A DNA stretch of 54,499 nt from Promethearchaeota archaeon (GTDB taxonomy: Archaea > Asgardarchaeota > Lokiarchaeia > Sigyniarchaeales > SOKP01). The stretch is from the NCBI GenBank assembly GCA_019058425.1, contig JAHPYZ010000016.1:7266-61764 (forward strand), written 5' to 3'. Positions within the stretch are counted from its first letter, which is position 1; each line of letters starts with the position of its first letter. The notes under the pieces are model-generated. The model did not search any database. It was not told where the DNA came from and saw only the letters and a program-made list of their open reading frames with translations. A program made the position numbers and the translations under genes. This document shows, in pieces, positions 35,140 to 42,946 of this stretch.

Positions 35140-35746
35140 GTCCATAATTTGCGACGCCGAGGGCTGCAGCTGTCTCGAAATCGTTTTGGTTATCGAACAT
35201 ACCAACCATTAATCCATTAGTAGATATAACTCTTGGAGCATTCGAAGAAGAAGGAAAAAGCCCAACTGGATGTCCAGATGCTATAACTAGAGTCTGATTT
35301 TTAGTTAATTGCTCTAAATAACTTTTTACTAGTCGATATTGCATCCAATTTTGAAAAACTTGTCCTGTTTCACCATAGGTTGTTAATTCATATGGATAAA
35401 GAGCTACATCAAAATCAAGGTTATTATCAATCATTACTTGTAGAGCTTTTCCTTCAATAGTTTTTCCATTATATTCATAGATTGTTTTTGCTTTAATATT
35501 TCCTTCAGGTCGATATCTATAGCCATAAATTCTTCCTCTTGATATTAATTCTTCTAAAAATTCAGAGCTTAATTCATCATGTAGGGATGGGGGTATATAT
35601 CTTAAAGCATTTTTAAGGGCTATTTTTGTTTGAGCTGGTGTCAAGTTATAACCTCTAGATGGTGCTCTTCTAATTCCTTCAATAAATTTAGGATATGGAG
35701 GTAGTTCATCTGGTAATCTAATTTTCATAGCTTTAGTAATATCCAT
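35140..35746 (-). CDS. hutU: Urocanate hydratase, exon 1 (N-terminal part)
   Basis: Hydrates urocanate to imidazolonepropionate. The segment holds the N-terminal features of the long urocanase type: GIRRAPSRGYNLTPAQTKIAL, RGRIYGYRYRPEG, YGETGQVFQNWMQYRL and GMFDNQNDFETAAALGVANYG. Unspliced, translation stops at TAA 35132-35134 after two non-homologous residues. Spliced, residue 203 becomes Gln. Codons near the junction are more GC-rich than the rest of the gene (CTC GGC GTC GCA), which fits selection for RNA pairing. It is the first gene of the hut operon; 138 bp separate it from the LRR gene end upstream. Confidence 0.85.
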
Positions 35747-35884
35747 AGTTTATCTAACTCCAATTAATATATAAATCATTTTGTTTTGTTGTTACTACTT
35801 ACTAAAACAAATTTGATGAGTCAATTATTTAATGATTAAGAATGATGCTTGCTAAACTAAAATTTTAGATTTTTAAAGAAATAG

Positions 35885-37618
35885 TTATTTAAGAATTTTG
35901 ATCCCTCTAAGTTCTAATTTATGTAAGAAATCTAAATATCCTTTTAAATTGTTTTTTTCGATATTTAGATATTGAAGAGAAGGCAATAACTCTAGTGATT
36001 CTGGTAATTTAGTCAAATAATTAGATCTAAGAAAAAGATACTTTAATTTTTTAAGCCTTCCTATAGATTCGGGAAGATTAGACAATCTATTATTACCTAA
36101 ATATAAATATTTTAAAGATTGTAATGAACCAATTGATTCTGGTATCATATCTAAATCGTTATAATATAAATATAAATGTTTAAGAGATGTGAGAGACCCT
36201 AGTGTTTCTGGAATTGAAATTAATGCATTTTTCCCTAAATCCAAAATTTCAAGTGTTGTAAGGAACCCTATGGACTTTGGAATATCTTTTAATTTATTAA
36301 AACCAATGATTAGGGTTTTTAACATAGGGAGTGATCCAATTGCTTGTGGTATACTTTCTAGCATATTTGTCGAAATGTCTAATTCTAGCAGTGATTTTAA
36401 AGATCCAATTGATTCAGGAAGTTGTTTTAATTGATTTTTACTTAGATCTAATATTTCTAGAGATGATAGAGATCCAATACTTTCAGGTAAATATTCTAAT
36501 TGATTATCATATAAGTTTAATTCTTTTAAAGATGTTAAAAATCCAATCGAATTAGGTAGTGCCTTAATACTATTGATATTAAGCTGTAATATCTCAAGTG
36601 TATTAAGGTTTTTTATTGAATCTGGGATATTTAATAAATTATTACGTTCGCATCTCAAAATTTTCAGTGTTGACAATTCTCCAATCGAATCTGGTATCAA
36701 ATTTAAATTATTATCTGAGATCTCAAGTCTTAATAACGATCTAAGAGATCCTATTGAATCTGGAAGTTTAACCAACTTATTAGATGAAATACTTAAATTT
36801 TCAAGAGAAAGAAGTGAGCCAACACTCTCAGGAAGATGAGTTAAATTATTTGAAGTTAGACCTAGATAAATTAAACTTTCCAATTCACCAATAGATTTTG
36901 GTAATTTTTGCATGTTATTTCCCTTCAAAAATAGTGATGTTAAAGAGGAAAGATTGCCAAAGGCTTCAGGAAGATTAGTTAGATTATTATTTCTTAAATT
37001 AAGTCTTTTTAGCGAATTAAGTTTAGTAATTGAATCAGGAAGTTTTATTATTTTATTATTTCCTAGGAACAGAATTTCTAAGGAATTTAACATGCCAATT
37101 CTTGTAGGTAGTTCTTCAATTTTATTACCGCTTAAATCTAAAGTTTTTAATTTTTGCAACTGGTCAATTGAGTTAGGGATACTTGTTAATTTATTTTCAC
37201 TTAAATCTAGAAGTTCTAAACGTTTCAAAGCTCCGATTTCATCTGGTAGAAAAGTTAATTGATTCGTTTCTAAATGTAGTTCTTTAAGTGAAGTTATTAA
37301 ACCTATTAAGTCTGGAAATTCTACTAAGTGATTTTCACTTAAATCTAAGATTTCAAGGTATGGTAGAGTAAATACTTCTTCAGCAACTGAGTTTAAATTA
37401 TTACCCCTAAAATATAACTCTTTTAACGAAGAAAATAATCCAATTTCTTTTGGAATTTCTGCTAAACCACAGGAATATAAACTTAGAGCTGTAACATGCT
37501 CGTTTTCAGCATAATATCCCAGTGAATAACGTTCTATTTTAGAAATCTCTAATATTGATTCTCCTATTTGACTTTTTAGTATTTCTAATGCTTCTAATTC
37601 ATTTCTTGAAATTGTCAT
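35885..37618 (-). CDS. Leucine-rich-repeat protein (23 repeats)
   Basis: Residues 1-40 form a short helical cap (NELEALEILKSQIGESI). From 41 to about 565 are 23 consecutive 23-residue LRRs of the form SLxxLxLxxNxLxxLPxSIGxL, the SDS22/plant-Ras-LRR-like type found in Asgard genomes. No signal peptide or membrane segment is present, so it should be cytoplasmic and act as a binding scaffold. No GTPase, kinase or LRR-COR domain is attached. The very regular repeats suggest recent internal duplication. The partner is unknown. Confidence 0.92.
   Translation of the reverse strand: MTISRNELEALEILKSQIGESILEISKIERYSLGYYAENEHVTALSLYSCGLAEIPKEIGLFSSLKELYFRGNNLNSVAEEVFTLPYLEILDLSENHLVEFPDLIGLITSLKELHLETNQLTFLPDEIGALKRLELLDLSENKLTSIPNSIDQLQKLKTLDLSGNKIEELPTRIGMLNSLEILFLGNNKIIKLPDSITKLNSLKRLNLRNNNLTNLPEAFGNLSSLTSLFLKGNNMQKLPKSIGELESLIYLGLTSNNLTHLPESVGSLLSLENLSISSNKLVKLPDSIGSLRSLLRLEISDNNLNLIPDSIGELSTLKILRCERNNLLNIPDSIKNLNTLEILQLNINSIKALPNSIGFLTSLKELNLYDNQLEYLPESIGSLSSLEILDLSKNQLKQLPESIGSLKSLLELDISTNMLESIPQAIGSLPMLKTLIIGFNKLKDIPKSIGFLTTLEILDLGKNALISIPETLGSLTSLKHLYLYYNDLDMIPESIGSLQSLKYLYLGNNRLSNLPESIGRLKKLKYLFLRSNYLTKLPESLELLPSLQYLNIEKNNLKGYLDFLHKLELRGIKILK
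35915..37498 (-). repeat. 69-bp coding repeat array of the LRR gene
   Basis: Twenty-three units of 69 bp encode the 23-residue LRRs. The best-conserved segment of the unit encodes LPESIGSLxSL and recurs with only small changes between units 10 and 22. This makes the region prone to copy-number change and to assembly error. Confidence 0.8.
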
Positions 37619-37783
37619 TTTTTCTAATAATAGTCGTAATGTTGATCTAGAAATATTTTCAAATATACTTTAAAAAATAATAAAATCGGGTTATATTTAT
37701 GTTTAATATATTTGAGATTTACCTACATTTAGATTTTTTATTTGATTCACAAAAAAAAAAATAAAACTAAAAATAGTCATAAA

Positions 37784-38983
37784 TTAGAAATCTACATCCT
37801 TACCCTCGAAAGCACATTGATAAAGCCGAGTTATTTCTTTTTTATTAGGGATTCTAGGAGCCATAACTCCAGAAGGATCCTGGAAAAATAAACTAACTAA
37901 TGTCTCTAAATTATTATCGAAATCTTCTATTGAGACTCCTAAATCCTTAAGATTGGATTTAAAATCTACTGAATTTTGAAGTTCTTTTAATTTAGAAACA
38001 ACTGAAAAAGCAGCTTTTTTAGCATCATCATCCCAGTTTGCCCAACCTAATTTTTTTGCGAGTTCAGAATACAATATAATTGATTCATTATTCTCACCAG
38101 GAGCATTTAAACAAAATTGGATAATGTAAGGAAGATAGAGCCCTACAGATTGACCATGATGAATATGAAAAATGGATGAACTACTATGACCTAGAGCATG
38201 AGCTAAATGAGCTTGTGAATTTCCAAATGACAATCCTGCCATAGTTGCGGCCTGATGTAAGTGATCTCTTGCTTCCTTGTTACCTCCATCTTTATAAGCA
38301 ATAGGTAAATATTTAAAAACTAATTCAATTGCTTTTAGCCCCATAGCATTACTAAACTCATTTTTCCACATTGATATATAGGCTTCAAGAGAATGAGCTA
38401 ATGAATCAAATGCAGTCCCAACTGTTAATTTAGGCGGCATTCCCATGGTAAAAACAGGGTCTAAGATGGCAAAAGTAGGAACCAATACCATATGAGACAT
38501 TGACATCTTTCTCCACACATTGTTTTGTAATCTAGAAATGACTGTTGCCCATGTAACTTCTGATCCTGTTCCTGATGTAGTCGGAATAGCAATTAATTTC
38601 GCTTTATTAGCAAAATCATACATTTCATCAGAAAGAGGATCTATATTATTAATAGTATATTCAGGATATTCATACATTGCCCAAATTGCTTTTGCTGTAT
38701 CAATAACTGAACCCCCACCTAACGCTATAATTAATTCAGGCTTATATTTATTACACTGCTCTTTACCCTTTAATACATCATCTTCATGAGGTTCTGGTAC
38801 TACTTCTGTAAAAATCTGATATTCTTTTTCAAATTTATCAAGTTTATCTGTTAAAATCTTTAGTAAACCTAACTCTTCAATTACCTTATCAGCTACAATA
38901 AAACATTTTTTACCTTTTATTTTTTCAAGAAAATTTAGAGCATCCTCACCATATAATATATTTTGACAATAAAAGTGCCACAT
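37784..38983 (-). CDS. Iron-containing alcohol dehydrogenase (Fe-ADH, group III)
   Basis: Reduces an aldehyde or oxidises an alcohol with NAD(P). Family motifs are ALGGGSVIDTAKAI, PTTSGTGSEVT and LDPVFT. Metal ligands lie in TAFDSLAHSLEAYIS (Asp and His), LAHALGH and HIHHGQSVGLYLP. The 399 residues are normal length. It stands alone on the minus strand with 165 bp on one side and 172 bp on the other. Substrate unknown; butanol, lactaldehyde or methanol dehydrogenase activities all occur in the family. Confidence 0.92.
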   Translation of the reverse strand: MWHFYCQNILYGEDALNFLEKIKGKKCFIVADKVIEELGLLKILTDKLDKFEKEYQIFTEVVPEPHEDDVLKGKEQCNKYKPELIIALGGGSVIDTAKAIWAMYEYPEYTINNIDPLSDEMYDFANKAKLIAIPTTSGTGSEVTWATVISRLQNNVWRKMSMSHMVLVPTFAILDPVFTMGMPPKLTVGTAFDSLAHSLEAYISMWKNEFSNAMGLKAIELVFKYLPIAYKDGGNKEARDHLHQAATMAGLSFGNSQAHLAHALGHSSSSIFHIHHGQSVGLYLPYIIQFCLNAPGENNESIILYSELAKKLGWANWDDDAKKAAFSVVSKLKELQNSVDFKSNLKDLGVSIEDFDNNLETLVSLFFQDPSGVMAPRIPNKKEITRLYQCAFEGKDVDF

Positions 38984-39155
38984 ATCTATTTTTTCACCTT
39001 AAAATTTTACAATTAGATTTGTATTTTTTTATATTTTGATATTAATGTTTATGGTTTTATTAAATTTAATATTTAAATTAAAATTGGATAAAAAATTCTA
39101 ATATAACTAAGATTCTTTTTATAATAATTAGGATATTTGGTAGGATGACTTTAAG

Positions 39156-39563
39156 ATGGAAGAAGTAGAACAAAATAATTTATTTACAACTTTTCAACAA
39201 ACTATTGAAAGTGTAATAAAAGAAAAGAAGCAGAATCCCAAGAATGAAAAATTGTTAAATAAGTTTAAGGCAAGAGTAATTATAGGTTTACAAATTGAAG
39301 AAGATTATTATTTTTGGGTAAATCTAGTTGCTAAAGATGGAGAATATTCTTTAGGGAAGGGGAAACTTGAGGAGTATGACTTGGAACTAAAAGCTGCTCC
39401 TGAAGATTTAGTATTTTTTGTAAATGGCGAGAATTCGGTTGTCAATATGGTAATTAAAAATAATAGCTTTGGATATAAAAAATTAAGGTTTTCAAAGGGA
39501 TCAACTGGTAAACGCAACTTCGGAATTTTATTAAAGCTTTCGAAGATCCTCGTTTTAGATTGA
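39156..39563 (+). CDS. SCP2-like lipid-binding protein
   Basis: The 135 residues fit the SCP2 sterol-carrier fold: an N-terminal helix (FTTFQQTIESVIKEKK), five strands with a central YYFWVNLVAKDGEYSLGKG, then the family-typical DLELKAAPEDLVFFVNGENSVVNMVIKN and a final strand KKLRFSKG. Such domains carry hydrophobic ligands or act as accessory parts of lipid enzymes. The assignment is by pattern, not a strong motif. It converges on the phosphoesterase gene with 19 nt between. Confidence 0.65.
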   Translation: MEEVEQNNLFTTFQQTIESVIKEKKQNPKNEKLLNKFKARVIIGLQIEEDYYFWVNLVAKDGEYSLGKGKLEEYDLELKAAPEDLVFFVNGENSVVNMVIKNNSFGYKKLRFSKGSTGKRNFGILLKLSKILVLD

Positions 39564-39582
39564 AGTAATATTCTAAACGTAA

Positions 39583-40212
39583 TTAATATTTTTTATAAAT
39601 TTTGTTATTTTTTAATACAAAAAAGTACTCTGAGACAATAATTTTTCCTGCTTTTTTATCAAGTTGGTAGAGCTTTGTTATAATATCTTTATTCCTTTTA
39701 TTAACAAGTATTTCAATAAAAGAAGGTATTCCACTTGCAACAAAAGACCAAGCACCAGTAACACTTCCAGGATTTATTAATAAAATTCCTTCTTTTGTAA
39801 GAAAAATTTCCTCTTTATGAGTATGCCCTGAAAATAAAATATTATAGCCTTTTTCTTGAGCGAGTAACTCAAGTTGATCATGGTCTCCTCTAGGTCTTAT
39901 TTGAGTTCCATGTGTTAATCCTAATATAATTGATCTGTTATCTTCAAAAGAAATTTCTATTTTTTGATGAGTAGGCGAATCTCGGTTACCATAATAATAA
40001 TCCATATTCCCTACTACTTTAAATAGAGCTCTTTTTGTTTTTTGATTCAGATAATCAATAAATTCTGGAAAGTCAATCAGATCTCCAGTGAAAAGAATAT
40101 AATCAAAAAGCTTTGATTCTGTTATTTCATTGATTTTATTATAAATTTGCATAGGGAGGTCATTAGCACGAACGGGTATATGTGAATCTCCTAAACATAA
40201 AATCTTATACAT
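39583..40212 (-). CDS. Vps29-like / YfcE-type metallophosphoesterase
   Basis: Calcineurin-like phosphoesterase fold. The metal sites are GDSH (D9, H11), TGDLIDF, GNMDYY, LTHG and SGHTH. Several segments resemble eukaryotic Vps29 more than generic YfcE: GD-x-HIPxRxNxLP at the start, HGTQIRPRGD, ILFSGHTHKEE, INPGSVTGAW, IPSF and TKLYQL. The Asn-Met-Asp in place of the usual GNHD/GNCD lacks the catalytic His, as Vps29 also does, yet all metal ligands remain. Length 209 aa. It lies 8 nt downstream of the ACD-alpha gene on the same strand, probably cotranscribed. Confidence 0.85.
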   Translation of the reverse strand: MYKILCLGDSHIPVRANDLPMQIYNKINEITESKLFDYILFTGDLIDFPEFIDYLNQKTKRALFKVVGNMDYYYGNRDSPTHQKIEISFEDNRSIILGLTHGTQIRPRGDHDQLELLAQEKGYNILFSGHTHKEEIFLTKEGILLINPGSVTGAWSFVASGIPSFIEILVNKRNKDIITKLYQLDKKAGKIIVSEYFFVLKNNKIYKKY

Positions 40213-40220
40213 AAAATCTC

Positions 40221-41696
40221 CTAAACATAAGATTTATTCTTATTCTTTGAATCTTGAACCAATATCCAAAAATTTTTAATCATATCTTCTAAACTAGGAA
40301 AAGTTGGGATATTATGTTCACTCATCAACTGAGATACTCGTTCGACTTCTTCAATTTCACCAATTAACCAGAAGAAAACTGGTTTAGGAGCACTATTGAG
40401 GATTTTTGCAAGTTGTTTATAATTAGTTGAATACCAGCGTTTTGAACAAAACATCATTTGAAGAATACCTTCTATTTTATCATCTTTTATTAGAATTTCG
40501 TATACCGTTTTCATAATATCTCCGGGATTAGTATTATTCATCATTGCCTTCTCCATTGCAGGCCAAAAGTCTATAAGTGTAAATCTATTTGGGGGCATCC
40601 ATTCTGGAAATATCTCTAATAGACTATGATATGCATTTTCACTGAAATTAGGAAATTTCAACCCATATTTCGCTGTAATGTCGGCAACTATCGTTCCTGC
40701 ACCCCCAGATCCTGTAATTAAAGAAATATTTCCTTGTTTTGGTAAATTTTTATTTTCATTATACATCATTGAAAAAGTTCGGGCAAACTGAAATAATTCA
40801 TGAAAATTATTTGCGTGGATTACACCAGATTGTTTAATGATCGCATGAATTAATTGTGAATCCTCAGCTAACGCTCCTGTATGACTTGAAGTGGCTTTTT
40901 GACCTTGTAGTGTTATACCACCTTTCACTAGAATTATTGTTTTGTCTATCTTTTCTTTCATTTTCCTACATAATTGTATAAACTTTCTTGGATCTTTAAA
41001 TGATTCAAGATACACAGCAATAACATTTACGGTTGGATCATCCATAAAATATTCTAAAAAATCAGTTTCACTTAAATCCATCTTATTTCCAATTGAGCAT
41101 GAATACCTAATAGCTAAGTCTGGATATTTTTCCAAAAGATACATCAAATAACCACCATTTAACATTCCTGACTGGCTAATTATGGCAATATTTCCTCTTT
41201 TATATTTGTAAAAAACAGCAAAACTTGTAAAAAATCCCCCTTTATCTTCTGCATCACTATCTCCATCAATTCGAGTAAGACCCATACAATTTGGTCCCAT
41301 GATCCGGATTTTCCGAAAATTATCAGTAATTTTAAGAATCTGGTCTCGTAATTCAAGACCTTTATCACCTACTTCTTCAAAACCAGAAGCTTCAATAATG
41401 ACACCTTTAATTCCCTTTTGAATGCACTCTTCTAAAATCTTAGGTATTTTACGATTTGGAACATAAAATACAGCAAGATCGATATCTTCTTCAATATCTA
41501 AAACTGACTTTTTGAATTCTAATCCAAATAATTCTCCATCTGAGTTAGGATTTATGGGGTATATCTTACCTTTAAATTTATTTGTAACAAGATTATCTAC
41601 AATTCGATGACCGCCTTTCAATGGATTTTTTGAAGCCCCAATCACAGCAACAGACTTTGGATTTAAAAAAGTTTCAATTATTTTATTAGATGACAA
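40221..41696 (-). CDS. ADP-forming acyl-CoA synthetase, alpha subunit
   Basis: Converts acyl-CoA plus phosphate to an acyl phosphate and then phosphohistidine. Domains: CoA-binding Rossmann (LNPKSVAVIGASKNPLKGG), a ligase-CoA domain with IISQSGMLNGGYL, and the phosphorylated His in SSHTGALAED, then a C-terminal flavodoxin-like domain (SLITGSGGAGTIVAD). The 491 residues are alpha-type without a fused ATP-grasp domain. The beta partner is therefore encoded elsewhere; 13159-13857 is one candidate. The substrate range is unknown. Confidence 0.9.
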   Translation of the reverse strand: MSSNKIIETFLNPKSVAVIGASKNPLKGGHRIVDNLVTNKFKGKIYPINPNSDGELFGLEFKKSVLDIEEDIDLAVFYVPNRKIPKILEECIQKGIKGVIIEASGFEEVGDKGLELRDQILKITDNFRKIRIMGPNCMGLTRIDGDSDAEDKGGFFTSFAVFYKYKRGNIAIISQSGMLNGGYLMYLLEKYPDLAIRYSCSIGNKMDLSETDFLEYFMDDPTVNVIAVYLESFKDPRKFIQLCRKMKEKIDKTIILVKGGITLQGQKATSSHTGALAEDSQLIHAIIKQSGVIHANNFHELFQFARTFSMMYNENKNLPKQGNISLITGSGGAGTIVADITAKYGLKFPNFSENAYHSLLEIFPEWMPPNRFTLIDFWPAMEKAMMNNTNPGDIMKTVYEILIKDDKIEGILQMMFCSKRWYSTNYKQLAKILNSAPKPVFFWLIGEIEEVERVSQLMSEHNIPTFPSLEDMIKNFWILVQDSKNKNKSYV

Positions 41697-41724
41697 CGTT
41701 ATAATTGGTTTTTGGTTATTTTGT

Positions 41725-42846
41725 TTAAATTAAATTCGTTTTATATTTTTTATATTCTTCTTGAACAAATTGATAGAGCTCTTTTGCATAATCATCTTTT
41801 TCAAAATGTTCTATAATTGGAGCTAAAAATTGATTAAGATACTTTACTACAGCGGGTTTTAAATCCGGTGGATTCAACTTACCCTCTGCATAATCTTTTT
41901 CTAACTTATCATAAGAACTATATTCAATATTGCCACCATATTTTTCAGGTCGTTCAATTTTAAAAACGTCGACCAGTTCAAATATGATATACTTACAATA
42001 TTCTAACACAGGATTTTCTGTAATCTGCTTAGGAGGACAATATGCTTTGTTTATCTTACGTTTCACTTCATCAGGAGAATTTAACATAAATATTGATGTA
42101 TCTGGATCAGATTTTGACATTTTAATTTCAATTGTCCTATCTACCCCATTTAGATCTGTTGCTGGTGGTTTATTTAAGCCCATTAACATATGATGATGGA
42201 TAGCAACAGGTTTTGGTTTATCTAACTTTTTTGCAATCTCTCTAGCTAGCATATTTACTTTTCTTTGATCCATACCTAACTGACAGATATCAGCAGGAAG
42301 ATAAAAAATATCTGCAGCCTGCATTAAAGGATATAATATTTGAGATGCATAGAGTTTATCCGATTCACTTCTCCCCATTATTTGTGTGCATCTTTTTACT
42401 CTTTTCAATGTTGTTTCTATTCCAATTTTTAAAACTAATTCCCAATAATCAGGATTCTTTACTAAATCTGATGCGTAAATGAACTCTACCTTACTTAAAT
42501 CCATACCACATACTTTCCATAACTCAATGAAAAAATCTCCAACCTTTTTAATTACTTCTAAATTACCTCCAAATTTTTTATTAGCAGCAGCATGCCAATC
42601 AGCAACTAGAAATTTAAATCGAACTCCAGATTTTGTCATTTTATTTACATTAATTGCTCTTAAAAGCCCTTGAGCAATATGGATATTACCAGAAGGCTCA
42701 AATCCATCGTAAGCATATATTTCTTTATTATGATCGCTCTTCCATTGAATTATTTCTCTTAATTCATCTAATGTGATAATTTCTTCGCCAACTTCTTTTA
42801 ATAAAGCAATTTTCTCATCTAAAGTTAAAGACATATCATCAATCAC
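41725..42846 (-). CDS. tyrS: Tyrosyl-tRNA synthetase
   Basis: Charges tRNA-Tyr. A class I aminoacyl-tRNA synthetase of archaeal/eukaryotic compact form (373 aa). It has YDGFEPSGNIHIAQG (HIGH-like), ADWHAAANKKFGGN, YPLMQAADIFYL with tyrosine-binding Gln and Asp residues, LGMDQRKVNMLARE, and IKMSKSDPDTSIF (KMSKS). The C-terminal anticodon-binding helices end in YKKYKTN. Only 28 nt separate it from the ACD-alpha gene downstream. Confidence 0.96.
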   Translation of the reverse strand: MIDDMSLTLDEKIALLKEVGEEIITLDELREIIQWKSDHNKEIYAYDGFEPSGNIHIAQGLLRAINVNKMTKSGVRFKFLVADWHAAANKKFGGNLEVIKKVGDFFIELWKVCGMDLSKVEFIYASDLVKNPDYWELVLKIGIETTLKRVKRCTQIMGRSESDKLYASQILYPLMQAADIFYLPADICQLGMDQRKVNMLAREIAKKLDKPKPVAIHHHMLMGLNKPPATDLNGVDRTIEIKMSKSDPDTSIFMLNSPDEVKRKINKAYCPPKQITENPVLEYCKYIIFELVDVFKIERPEKYGGNIEYSSYDKLEKDYAEGKLNPPDLKPAVVKYLNQFLAPIIEHFEKDDYAKELYQFVQEEYKKYKTNLI

Positions 42847-42946
42847 TAAACATTTTATAAATTAGTAAATAGTTCGATTGATAAAACTTTTACGAATGAT
42901 ATGATTTTGATGACAATTTAAAGAAATAGAGTTAGATATTATTAAT

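Noticed and set aside
35110..35143. Alternative bulge-helix-bulge in hutU with central helix GGAC:GUCC and bulges UGG and CAG
   Set aside because: The four base pairs are perfect, but symmetric cleavage removes 25 nt, which leaves the downstream urocanase in the wrong frame and gives no Gln codon. The 30-nt version fits both the RNA and the protein.
35110..35146. Programmed ribosome bypassing in hutU, as in phage T4 gene 60
   Set aside because: The codon before the gap is GGA, as in T4, but there is no matching GGA landing codon at the right place before ATG ACC. The BHB geometry explains the junction better. Bypassing is not fully excluded without RNA data.
35885..37498. Several long plus-strand open frames opposite the LRR gene and opposite ppdK, hutU and others
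   Set aside because: They are antisense shadows of conserved genes, with no ribosome sites, motifs or homology-like patterns.
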